The notes under the pieces: generated by a model
Seen by the model: the letters and a program-made list of their open reading frames with translations, nothing else
Told to the model about the DNA's origin: nothing
Database searches by the model: none
Shown: piece by piece, positions 46,381-56,316 of the stretch
Layout of the letters: every line of letters starts with the position of its first letter
Numbering within the stretch: position 1 is the first letter of the stretch
Made by a program: the position numbers and the translations under genes
Assembly: GCA_011799875.1 (NCBI GenBank)
Contig: CM022299.1
Span: 213,968,070-214,032,069 of the forward strand
Reading direction: 5' to 3'
From: Thinopyrum elongatum
Lineage: Eukaryota > Streptophyta > Magnoliopsida > Poales > Poaceae
Length of the DNA: 64,000 bases

Positions 46381-46607
46381 TAGGTGTCGAAGAAAACTTT
46401 GTGTGGTTTGTCCTGCTCCTGCTGCGACGTCGTCCACGTCATCTGAGCTGCTCCATCGACAGAAGCATCCACCAAACCAGACATCATGACTCCTGACCGT
46501 CTTTTGCCGCCTCAGATCTCCTTCCCAGCCGCCAGCACCCACCGCAACTTCATCACCATCATCGACTCAGCAGATGAACCTGAGGAGTACACGGGTCCAC
46601 AAGAGAG
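46381..46607 (+). CDS. CACTA gene, duplicated exon E3
   Basis: A possible acceptor 'ttcagttacag' ends at 46380 and a donor follows 'aagagag' at 46607/46608. The terminal peptide HRNFITIIDSADEPEEYTGP is acidic and matches E2 in spacing and phase. The upstream half ('gctgctccatcgacagaagc') also parallels E2 ('gttgctccaacgacagaacc'). The 5' limit is approximate. Confidence 0.5.
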
Positions 46608-47063
46608 GTCGCACTCTTTTGTTTCTGCTTATGTTATGCATTGCTTAATATTACCTGCTACTTTATCGTCCTGTTCACCTCTTAGACTCCAAGTCAGGTC
46701 CAAATTAATGTTCAAACTTGAGTTTTAAAATTACTTCTGGGGCACATATCGAGGCAGCAATGAATAGTATCTCTGTCTATTATCTGGTTCACCTAGGGTA
46801 TGCCTATGTTGTTCATCTTGGGTGGGAAACAAATAGTAAAGAAATCATCATCTGTCTTTTTATTAAATTAAAGCTATCATCAGCATGCTATCATTATTTT
46901 TGGATCCATCCACGGGTTGTTACCATCACTCTAGATTTCTGCATGCTCTCCTTACATAATCTCACTATATTTTTTTCGTATGCATGTCAGATATTGTACA
47001 TAGTCATGCTGAACATGTAGAGAAAAAGAGAAGAGTTTTGTGCGGCAATACAATGTCATGCAG

Positions 47064-47184
47064 ACATCGCTCCATGGTGGGTTCAATGGCAAACCCTCCC
47101 CCCCTCTCTAGATTGTAATCCAGAGGAAGATATCTGTTCTGAGGCAGATTCAGACGCAGCTGACCACTCCTATTTACCCCCAAG
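47064..47184 (+). CDS. CACTA gene, exon E4
   Basis: Acceptor 'gtcatgcag' ends at 47063; donor GT at 47185. The C-terminal peptide SEADSDAADHSYLPP matches E5's SEMDSETDDQSYSPT. The following intron starts are also homologous ('gtgtttgctctaacttggca' versus 'gtgtatgctctaacttggca'). Confidence 0.5.
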
Positions 47185-47501
47185 GTGTTTGCTCTAACTT
47201 GGCATGATGATGTTGGTCATATCATGCATATGTTGCCTTGCAGTGCCTACTTTCGACATCATATATGTCATCTGCTTAGTTTAGACATGTTCTGTAATGC
47301 CACCTGTTTAGTTTCGATATCATATATGAGAATTATGCAGTCTTGTCTCTTTTAGCCAGCCATAATATATGTGAAATATGTAATGCCATCCTGTTTAACC
47401 AGGCATCATATATTTGAATGATATCTTGCCAATCCTTTTCTTCATTACATTTACATTTGTCGACAATGTTTGTACATTAAACTACTCTTCATGTGAATCA
47501 G

Positions 47502-47651
47502 CCATTTGAGTGGGTGATGGAAAAATCTGGAGTGAAAACAAGGTCTTCAGAGCAGACAGTGCTACCTGTCAAAGCAGATCTCTTGCTGGGTCCCGATAGC
47601 TCCTCAGAGATGGATTCAGAGACAGATGACCAGTCATATTCCCCCACCGAG
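47502..47651 (+). CDS. CACTA gene, exon E5
   Basis: Acceptor 'gtgaatcag' ends at 47501, donor GT at 47652. It encodes PFEWVMEKSGVKTRSSEQTV, an LPVKADLLLGPDSS stretch and an acidic end. Its start repeats at E6 (PFELERVMAVSSGVKTRSS) and its end at E4, so E4, E5 and E6 are products of exon duplication. Confidence 0.6.
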
Positions 47652-48120
47652 GTGTATGCTCTAACTTGGCATGGTTATACTGCTCATATCATGCATATGG
47701 TGTCTTGCATTGCATAGTTTAGACATCATATATACAATATTCAACACCATGTTCTTAGTTCAGACATCATATATGCGAATGCCCTCTGCTTAGTATATAA
47801 ATCACATATGTGAATTAAATCATGCGATCCTGATTACTTAGATAACATGTATGTGAATTATGTCATGCGAACCTGTTTACTAAAGACACCATATAATTAT
47901 CTCATGCCATCCTGTTTAGTTAGTCATCATATCTTTGAATTATGTCATGCTATGCTATCCAGTTTAGATAGACATCATATATGTGAAATTATGTCATGCT
48001 ATCCTTTTTAGTTAAACAATATACATGTCAACTATTTCATGCTCTCTTTTTTCCACACTATTTATTGCATCTGTCTCTCATACAAGGTCTGTACATTCAA
48101 CTATGTTTCCTGTTTATCAG

Positions 48121-48621
48121 CCATTTGAATTGGAGCGGGTGATGGCAGTATCTAGCGGAGTAAAAACACGGTCTTCAAATAAAACAGTGCTACCTCTTGG
48201 TGGAGATAGCACCCCGGTTGTACATGCACGAGAACCAGCCCTACCACACATAACCCAGACTCTCACAGATTGTACCCCTACTGCGTTGGACAGAGAACCA
48301 GCTTCACCCAATCTAACCCCAACCCCAGCAGATAGTAACCCAGTTCCTATTGACACAACACCATCTCCACCACAGAGCTCCCAAACAAGAGCAATTAGTA
48401 AGGCAGCTCCAGTGCCAAAAGCGCCAGTACTACCACGGCGAACCCCAACTCCACCAGTTAGTACACCTATTCCTGTGGAGGAAGCACAACCAGCCATTCG
48501 TAGTTTAGCATCTATCGCATTTGATGTTGTTAAATCCTATGTGCGTATCTTCCCATCATGGAAATATTATACGGAAGATGAAGGAAAATGCCAGTTGCAG
48601 GTGTTCGTCCAGGAGTTATGT
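48121..48621 (+). CDS. CACTA gene, large exon E6 with a Pro/Thr-rich linker
   Basis: Acceptor 'gtttatcag' ends at 48120; donor 'gtaagtag' starts at 48622. The 167-codon exon opens with PFELERVMAVSSGVKTRSS. It continues as a low-complexity linker of about 90 residues rich in Pro, Thr, Ser and Ala (SPNLTPTPADSNPVP, PVLPRRTPTPPVSTPIP) and ends in the folded segment SYVRIFPSWKYYTEDEGKCQ and LQVFVQELC. The last part leads directly into the transposase-like exon E7. CACTA accessory transposases of cereals have this order of linker followed by a DNA-interacting region. Confidence 0.65.
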
Positions 48622-48719
48622 GTAAGTAGTGTTATTCATGGCAATTACTTTGCTTTGTCCCATACATTCTACCTCCATGATGGTTATAATACAGCAAATT
48701 TTCCCACTTTTCTCTATAG

Positions 48720-48932
48720 AGAAGGACCAATTTGGAAACTCAGGATGAGGTAACCTGTGCTAATACCTCTGCTATCTTCAAGAATGCTTGGTGGCAGTAT
48801 CAGAATTACCTGAAGAAAACGTACTTCACTGGCAAAGAAACTCATCAAATTCCCTTACGTTCTCCTGACACACATTTATGGGACAATGACTGGGAACACC
48901 TTGTTCTGTACTGGTCCCGAACCAAGAATGTG
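48720..48932 (+). CDS. CACTA gene, exon E7: plant-transposase (Ptta/En/Spm type) domain
   Basis: Acceptor 'tctctatag' ends at 48719 and donor 'gtaagg' starts at 48933. In phase with E6 the exon reads RRTNLETQDEVTCANTSAIF, KNAWWQYQNYLKKTYF and HLWDNDWEHLVLYWSRTKNV. The spacing of the aromatic residues with the late W-x2-LV-x2-W pattern is what I know of the Ptta/En/Spm transposase domain (Pfam Transposase_24). In maize En/Spm the corresponding TnpA-like proteins bind subterminal repeats and assist excision. No catalytic DDE residues belong to this domain. A profile search would confirm. Confidence 0.6.
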
Positions 48933-49004
48933 GTAAGGTCTATGAGCTCATTTTTTATTTTTAAGTACTATATGTCTGCGTCTTACTGTACTCTGTTCGT
49001 GTAG

Positions 49005-49080
49005 AACAAGTGCTTAAACCTGAAGAACAACTGTTTACATTTAAGATTCCATTGCTATCGTGCATACTGCTTTGCTCTTG
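49005..49080 (+). CDS. CACTA gene, probable exon E8 (end uncertain)
   Basis: After an acceptor 'gttcgtgtag' the frame gives NKCLNLKNNCLHLRFHCYRA, a Lys/Asn/Arg-rich segment in the place where the family usually continues with a basic motif. I cannot fix the donor. A further mini-exon may lie at about 49122-49152 ('ggcacaacag|gtatgt'). Confidence 0.35.
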
Positions 49081-49597
49081 TATCACTGTATTTACTCATA
49101 CAAACTTATTTTTAAATTGAAGGATCCAATCTAAACTCCAATGGCACAACAGGTATGTATAAGCATGTTTCTTTAACATGTTTGCTCTTATAAATAGCTC
49201 TGTTGATTTCAATTCAATTGTGTATACAGTTGACTTCTCATATCATGCACATTACTAGTATCACAACAGAGCCAATAGTGTTTTTGTACATGTAGACCCG
49301 TGGTACCCATCTGAAATCTTGTTGTGCCGTGTAGTTTCCCACGCTTTGTATTCTTTCAATGCTGCTTTGTCTTGAGCTGATATGATTTGAACCGTGTCTC
49401 TATTTTGATTTGGCAAGACAATGCATTGACCATAGGACATAGATATATGTTTGTTTGATGCTTTTATTATGTACTACTTGGCAATAGAAGACTTGGTAGT
49501 TTAATCATGTCCACCTTACTAATGAACTGGTTCACCGAAGTGAGTTTCATATACTACATGCTAAACCTATTATGTGTCTGCTTGTTTCTTCTTTTAG

Positions 49598-50047
49598 AAT
49601 GCTGATAGAATATTGGGGAAGAGTGCCTTATTAAGCAATGGTAAAGGAAGTAATGCAGATAAGGTTCAGGATAGTGAGACATCCTTGTTGGTCTCCAAAA
49701 AAGCTGATAAAACAGCTAAGGAAAACTATCTTGAAGACAGTGAGACAACCCCAAAGTCCTGTCTTGGTGTAGTGTTCGAGTTACTGGCCACTACCGCTAG
49801 CACAAGCTATTCGAACTCACTGTCTGAATCAGTTCGGTTTCTTGAGTCTCAATTACAAGCTGAAAGACATCGATCAGCTGTGCTGCGACAAGAAGCCGAA
49901 GGACTGCGGAAGTCCCTGGAGAATTCAGATGCATACTTTCTGGTGCAACAGCAAGCGTTGGAGGATTTTAGTGCCAAACAGGGGAAAGCTAATAAGCTTG
50001 CTAAGCTTATTGCCAGCATGGTGGATACCCAGGATAATGTTTCTTGA
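49598..50047 (+). CDS. CACTA gene, last exon E9 with coiled coil
   Basis: Acceptor 'cttcttttag' ends at 49597; the stop TGA is at 50045-50047. It encodes about 149 residues: a Ser/Lys-rich entry (KGSNADKVQDSETSLLVSKK) followed by a predicted coiled coil (SVRFLESQLQAERHRSAVLR, EAEGLRKSLENSDAYFL). Terminal coiled coils serve oligomerisation in CACTA accessory proteins. The frame is open and clean, so this exon is less decayed than the upstream ones. Confidence 0.6.
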   Translation, partial: NADRILGKSALLSNGKGSNADKVQDSETSLLVSKKADKTAKENYLEDSETTPKSCLGVVFELLATTASTSYSNSLSESVRFLESQLQAERHRSAVLRQEAEGLRKSLENSDAYFLVQQQALEDFSAKQGKANKLAKLIASMVDTQDNVS

Positions 50048-50090
50048 GCTCTTCTGAAGTTGTTTCAGTTATGGACTTGGTTTGCTGCCG

Positions 50091-50210
50091 TGTTTATTTG
50101 CACTGGTGGCCAATTTAGATGGCCAGTGTATGTAATATGCTGCTTTGTTCCCTATATTTGCACTGGTGGCGAACTTTGATGCCCAGTGGATGTAATATGT
50201 GTAATAGCCG
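50091..50210 (+). repeat. 60-bp tandem repeat in the 3' flank of the CACTA gene, with hairpins
   Basis: 'atttgcactggtggc' begins at about 50096 and again at about 50156, exactly 60 bp apart. The first copy contains CACTGG...CCAGTG arms (about 50101-50128) and the second keeps most of them, so each unit can form a hairpin. The position just after the stop suggests the 3' untranslated region. Confidence 0.7.
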
Positions 50211-50319
50211 TAATAGCCTAGCGTTAGTTTCTTGCTTATTTATTTCCTTATTGTCTTGTTTAGTTGTTTGCTTGTAGTCACTGCAGTTCTTTTTCCGCGT
50301 TTTTCTAGTGGCCACAATA

Positions 50320-51174
50320 ACCTATTTTTATAACTAGGCCACAATAACCATGGCAACACACGGACCATTGTAACCATGGTCCTGCTACCTGCTGTAGTGA
50401 CCATGGGCCTCTTACGGGCCGTAGGATCCATGGGCCTTCTACGGGCCATAGGATCCATGGGCCTTCTACGGGCCATATAATCAATGGGCCGAATAATCGT
50501 TTGGCCAAACACGGGTTGTACAATTCGTGGACCAATAACGGTCCGCAAAATGGGCCAAAAATGGGCTAGAGTGGAAATTGTCTGTTTGGCCCGACCATAA
50601 CGGGCCGTTAATAGGCCGTATTTGATGACGCTATGAAAACAGCCCAACGGGTTAACAGGCCACAATCGGGCTGACTTTAACCACGGGCTGAATTTGGCCC
50701 ACAAGCGGAACAGGCAAGTAACGGACTGTAAGTAGCCGAATTCTGGAAATTAGCCCAAGAATAAATGGGCCCTTAGAAGGCCGAAAGGTAACACGGGCTG
50801 GAGACGGCCTACTGAATAATGGGCCGTTAATGGGTATAAAGGGATACACTGTTCATTATGGGCCAGTTTCACCTCGGGCCTTTAATGGGCCTAGAGTTAC
50901 AAAGGGCCTCGTATGGGCCGAAAGACGTCATGGGCCATACATGGGCCGGAAGTTACAACGGGCTGGAATCATATTGGACGGCCCAGATAACGCTACTGGG
51001 CCCAATTCGGATAGGCCATAACGGGCTGTGAGTAAGCGGACTGTAAAAGGGCTATATGCGAATAGGCCGTTAACGGGCTTTCCATGGGCCGGCCCGCTAC
51101 CTTTTGACCAAGTCAAACGGGGTGGCCTTTTAATTGAAATGGGCCTCTGTTGGGCCGTGCCACGTGTCAACGTA
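50320..51174 (+). repeat. CACTA right subterminal repeat zone (inner part)
   Basis: Dense degenerate copies of 'atgggcc', 'acgggcc' and 'aacgggctg' in both orientations occur every 15-40 bp. Three near-identical units 'tacgggcc.taggatccatgg' lie at 50414-50460. The zone is interrupted at 51174 by the family 1 element and resumes at 57924. No gene; minus-strand frames are Pro/Trp/Arg-rich by-products. Confidence 0.75.
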
Positions 51175-52772
51175 TGATGTTTGCTTGAACTACGTCGGTA
51201 TTTCCCCAAAGAGGAAGGGATGATGCAGCACAGCAATGGTAGGTATTTCCCTCAGTGATGAGACCAAGGTTATCAAACCAGTAGGAGAACCAAGCAACAC
51301 TACGTAAACATCACCTACACACAAAGAACAAATACTTGCAACCTGACGTGTTAAAGGGGTTGTCAATCCCTTTCGGGTAGCAGCGCCAGAAATTGGCAAA
51401 CGGACGTGAGAAAGTTGTAATAGATTGATAGATGCAAATAAAAGCAAATAAAATTCAGCGAGGTATTTTTGGGTTTTTGATAATATAGATCTGAAAATAC
51501 AAGATGCAAATAAATAAAAAGACAAATAGCAAAATAGATCTGAAAATATATGATGAGAAAATAGACCCGGCAGCCGTAGATTTCACTAGTGGCTTCTCTC
51601 GAGAAAAATAGCATACGGTGGGTAAACAAATTAATGTTTGGCAATTGATAGAACTTCAAATAATTATGACAATATCCAGGCAATGATCATTATATAGGCA
51701 TCACGTCCAAGATAAGTAGACCGACTCCTGCCTGCATCTACTACTATTACTCCACACATCAACCGCTCTCCAGCATGCATCTAGTGTATTAAGTTCATGG
51801 AGAAACGGAGTAATGCAATAAGAACGATGACATGATGTAGACAAGATCTATTTATGTAGAAATAGACCCCATCTTGTTATCCTTAATAGCAACGATACAT
51901 ACGTGTCGGTTCCCCTTCTGTCACTGGGATCAAGCACCGTAAGATCGAACCCATCACAAAGCGCCTCTTCTCATGGCAAGAAAAATCGATCTAGTTGGTC
52001 TAACTAAACCAAAGATTCGAAGAAGAAATACGAGGCTATAAGTAATCATGCATATAAGAGATCAAAAGACTCAAATAACTTTCATGGATAAAAACATAGA
52101 TCTGATCATTACTCAAAGTTCATCGGATCCCAACAAACACACCGCAAAAAGAGTTACATCAAATAGATCTCCAAGAGACCATTGTATTGAGAATCAAAAG
52201 AGAGAGAGGAAGCCATCTAGCTACTAACTACGGACCCGTAGGTCTACAATGAACTACTCACGCATCATCAGAGAGGCACCAATGAGGATGATGAACCCCT
52301 CCGTGATGGTGTCTAGATTGGATCTGTGGTTTCTGGAACTTGCGGCGGCTGGAATTGATTTTCGTCGACTCTCCTAGGGTTTCTAGAATATTGGGGTATT
52401 TATAGAGCAAAGAGGCGGTGCGGGAGGCGGCCGAGGTGGGCACAACCCACCTGGGCGCGCCTGGGCCCCCAGGCGCGCCCTGGTGGGTTGTGCTCCCCTC
52501 GGAGCTCCCCCCAGGTACTTTCTTGGCCCAACTTGTGTCTTCTGGTCCAGAAAAAATCACCAAAAAGTTTTGCTGCGTTTGGACTCCATTTGGTATTGAT
52601 TTCCTGCGAAGTAAAAACAAGCAAAAAATATCAACTGGCACTGGGCACTATGTCAATAGGTTAGTCCCAAAAAATGATATAAAGTTGCAATAAAATGATT
52701 GTAAAACATCCAAGAATGATAATATAACAGCATGGAACAATAAAAAATTATAGATACGTTGGAGGCATATCA
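51175..52772 (-). repeat. 3' LTR of the family 1 minus element
   Basis: TGATGTTTGCTTG to GGAGGCATATCA in plus orientation, 1598 bp. The minus-strand TATA box is the complement of 52397-52404; the palindromic block is at 52441-52492. Confidence 0.9.
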
Positions 52773-55215
52773 GCATCCCCAAGCTTAATTCCTGCTCGTC
52801 CTCGAGTAGGTAAATGATAAAAACAGAATTTTTTGATGTGGAATGCTGCCTAACATGTTCATCACATATTCTTTTCTTTGTAGCATGGACATTTGGACTT
52901 TTATACAATTCAAAGCAATGGTCTAGTTTTGACATGAAGATTTCAATACTCAAGCATATCAACAAGCAACCATGTGTTTCAAAATATCAACACTAAAGCA
53001 AGTTATCCCTAGCCCATTATGCTCAATCATTGATCCATTCATGAAACACACTCGCATATTAGCTACACCCAATGCTCAAGTACGATCATAGTGCCCCTTA
53101 GTTGGTGCTTTATAAGAGAAGATGGAGACTCAAAATAAAATAAAAATTGCATAAAGTAAAAGAAAAGCCCTTCGCAGAGGGAAGTAGGGATTTGTAGAGG
53201 TGCGAGAGCTCAAAGCGAAAAAAGTAGAGATAAAACATTTTGGGTGGCATGCTTTTCCTGTCAACGAAAATGATCGAGTAGTTCCCAATACTTTCCATGC
53301 TAGATATATCATAGGTGGTTCCCAAAACAGAAAATAAAGTTTATTCCTTTTTCCACCATAATTTCACATTCCACAGCTAACCGAATCCACGGGTGCCGTC
53401 CATACCAACACTTTCCAAGGAATTTATTATTTGACAACATAAAGTAAATTCATTTTTCATTTCGGGACTGGGCATCCCTAATACCTTTGCCACACTCTCG
53501 TGCAATGACAAGTGAATAAACACTCATCTTGAGAATAACACATCTAGCATGGAAAAATATCAGCCACCCCCTATCGTTTCATGAGCGGTACGAGCACACA
53601 AAAGAGAAATTTATTTTGAAATTAGAGATGGAACATACAAATTTGCTTAGAACGGCACGGAAATACCGCATATAGGTAGGTATAGTGGACTCATATGGCA
53701 AAACTGGTTTAAGGATTTTGTATGCACAAGTAGTGATCATAAGCGAGCAAAAGGTTGAGAAGCATCCAACCAAGAAACAAAAAATCTCATAAGCGAGCAT
53801 TAAGCATAACTAACACCGAATAATGCACCATGAGTAGGATGTAATTTCATTGCATAACTATTGACTTTCGTGCTTGCATAGGGAATCACAAACCTTAACA
53901 CCAATATTCTTACTAAAGCATAATCAACATCGCAAAACTATTACAAGGAATCAAGTTTATTTTGTCCAATGATCTTCATGAAAGTTTTTATTATATCCCT
54001 CTTGAATATCTATCACTTGGGGACTAATTTCATTTGTTGCTTTTGATAGCTCAAACAAATCTAAGTGAAGAACATGAGCATAAAATTTTCTTCTCTCAAA
54101 ATAATTTAAGTGAGGCAAGAGAGAATTTCTAAAAAAAATTAGTAACTCTCAAATAAATCTAAGTGAAGCATGAGAGCATTCCTTCAAAAATACTAAAGCA
54201 CACCATGCTCAAAAAGATATTAGTGAAGCACTAGAGCAATTCCATAGCTCATAAAGATTTAAGTGAAGCATAGGGAGCAATTCTAACAAGTCATAGCATA
54301 ATTTTGGCTCTCTCAAATAGGTGTGTCCAGCAAGGATTCATGACTAAAAATAGAAAGAAAAACAAGCAAAGACTCATATCATACAAGACGCTCCAAGGAA
54401 AACTCATGATATGTGACGAATAAAAATATAGCTCCAAGTAAAATACTGATGGTCGTTGGAAGAAAGAGGGGATGCCACTCGGGCATCCCCAAGCTTAGTT
54501 GCTTGCTTCTCTTTGGATAATGGCTTGGGGTGCCATGGGGCATCCCCAAGCTTAGGCTCTTCTTACTCCTTATTCCTTCATCCATCGTAATCTCTCCCAA
54601 AACTTGAAAACTTCAATCACACAAAACTCAACAAAACCTTCATGAGATCTGTTAGTATAAGAAAACCAATCTTTACTTCAAGTACTGTAGAAAACCCATT
54701 CAAATTTTGTTCTTGCATTATATCTACTGTATTATAACTTCACCATGGCTTATAACCTCCAATACAAACCATAGATTCATCAAAATAAGCACACAATGCA
54801 AAGAAACAGAATCTGTCAAAAACAGAACAGTCTGCAAAGATGCGAATTGTTCTCATACTTCTGTAACTCCAAATATTCTGAAAAATTAGGACAACAGAGG
54901 CAATTTGTATATAAATATTGTGTGAACAATTCAGAATTTTTCATTGCTTCTGTGAATTTTAAAAATTGTTTTACTGGACACAAAAGTTTCTGTTTTCCAA
55001 CAAGATCAAATCAACTATCACCAAAACTATCCTAAAGGCTTTACTTGGCACAAACACTAATTAAAACACAAAAAACACAATCATAACAGTAGCATAATTG
55101 TGCAAACACTCAAGAACAGAAAGAAAAAGACGAAAATAAATTTTATTCATTGGGTTGCCTCCCAACAAGCACTATCGTTTTACGCCCTTAGCTAGGCATA
55201 AGATTTTATTGATGC
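52773..55215 (-). mobile_element. 3' non-coding internal region of the family 1 minus element
   Basis: The polypurine complement begins at 52773. The CCCTTCGCAGAGGG hairpin is at 53168-53181, the array of hairpins with the 'aagtgaagca' loop at about 54050-54280, the GGGGATGC/GCATCCCC stem-loop at 54468-54490, and the 'attgggttgcctcccaa' segment near 55149. No coding frame. Confidence 0.75.
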
Positions 55216-56064
55216 TCACATGAAAGATAATAATGAAAACACAAAGAGAGCATCAAAAAACATGTGACATACATATTTAAGTCTAACATATTCCCGATGC
55301 ATAGGAATTTTATAGGAAAACAAATTAGCAAGACAAGCAAGATCTAGCATATGCATGGAAGAAAACAATAGCAATCTCAACATGAAGAGAGGTAATTTAG
55401 TAACATAAAATTTTCTACAACCATATTTCCCTCTCTCATAATAATTACATGTGGGATCATATTCATACTCAATAATATAGCTATCACATAACATATTCTC
55501 TACATGATCCACATACATGCAAAGTTGACACTCTTCCAAAATAGTGGGATTGTCATCAAATAAAGTCATGACCTCTCCAAGCCCACTTTTATCAAAAATT
55601 TCATAAGATTGAACACTCTCCAAATATGTGGGATTATTTTTACCTAAAGTTGACACTCTTCCAAACCCACTTTCAATATTATTGCAAAAATTATTATCAA
55701 TAACATATTCATCATGAGGCTTAAATAAATTTTCAAGATCATAGGAAGAATCACCCCAATCATGATCATTGCAATAAGTAGCGGACATATCAAAATTAGC
55801 ATCCCCAAGCTTGGGGTTTTGCATATTATTAGCACAATTGACATTAATAGAATTTATAATAACATCATTGCAATCATGCTTTTCATTCAAGGAGCTATCA
55901 TGAACCACTTTATAAATTCCTTCGTTTAACACTTCATCACAATTTTCAGATTCATAAATCTCAAGCAAAACTTCATAAAGATAATCTAGTGAACTCAATT
56001 CACTAGCAATTGGTTCATCATAATTGGATCTTTTGAAAAGATTAGCAAGTGGATGAGGATCCAT
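55216..56064 (-). CDS. Acidic ORF of a non-autonomous Athila element, intact
   Basis: An ATG at 56064 opens a 282-codon frame, starting MDPHPLANLFKRSNYDEPIA, with no interruption. The first half is Asp/Glu/Asn-rich (KPHDEYVIDNNFCNN, ESGFGRVSTLGKNNPTYLES); the second is hydrophobic with FYVTKLPLFMLRLLLFSS and ends KIPMHREYVRLKYVCHMFFD and LLSFM. It shares segments in the same order with the broken family 2 ORF (GFGRVSTLG, DKSG.GEVMTLF, NYYERG.Y, KIPMHR..VRLK). The hydrophobic segments could be membrane-spanning, but no signal peptide or furin-type site is visible. No gag, pol or known envelope motif. It is the only protein this element could make. Function unknown. Confidence 0.65.
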   Translation of the reverse strand: MDPHPLANLFKRSNYDEPIASELSSLDYLYEVLLEIYESENCDEVLNEGIYKVVHDSSLNEKHDCNDVIINSINVNCANNMQNPKLGDANFDMSATYCNDHDWGDSSYDLENLFKPHDEYVIDNNFCNNIESGFGRVSTLGKNNPTYLESVQSYEIFDKSGLGEVMTLFDDNPTILEECQLCMYVDHVENMLCDSYIIEYEYDPTCNYYERGKYGCRKFYVTKLPLFMLRLLLFSSMHMLDLACLANLFSYKIPMHREYVRLKYVCHMFFDALFVFSLLSFM

Positions 56065-56289
56065 ATCAAGATATTTTTAGCAAGCAAAGATGCAAGCAAA
56101 ATAGAAGACACATGGCATCACAAGCAAATAAAAGGTCGAACGAGAAAAAGGCGAACGAAAAAAGGGTGAATAAAATGGCAAATTTTGGTGAAGTGGGGGA
56201 GTTGAAAACGAGAGGCAAATGGCAAATAATGTAAATTGCAAGGAGATGAGATTTGTGATTAGGAAGCTGGTAAATGTTGATAATGTCTC

Positions 56290-56307
56290 CCCGGCAACGG
56301 CGCCAGA
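56290..56307 (-). promoter_or_regulatory. Primer-binding site, tRNA-Asp type (perfect)
   Basis: On the minus strand the site reads TGGCGCCGTTGCCGGGGA, complementary to the 3' end of plant tRNA-Asp, about 10 bp inside the 5' LTR edge at 56317. Confidence 0.85.
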
Positions 56308-56316
56308 AATTCCTTT

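Noticed and set aside
47064..50047. A host gene with introns
   Set aside because: It lies within CACTA ends with matching TSDs, and its exons carry a transposase-like domain; I treat it as a transposon gene.
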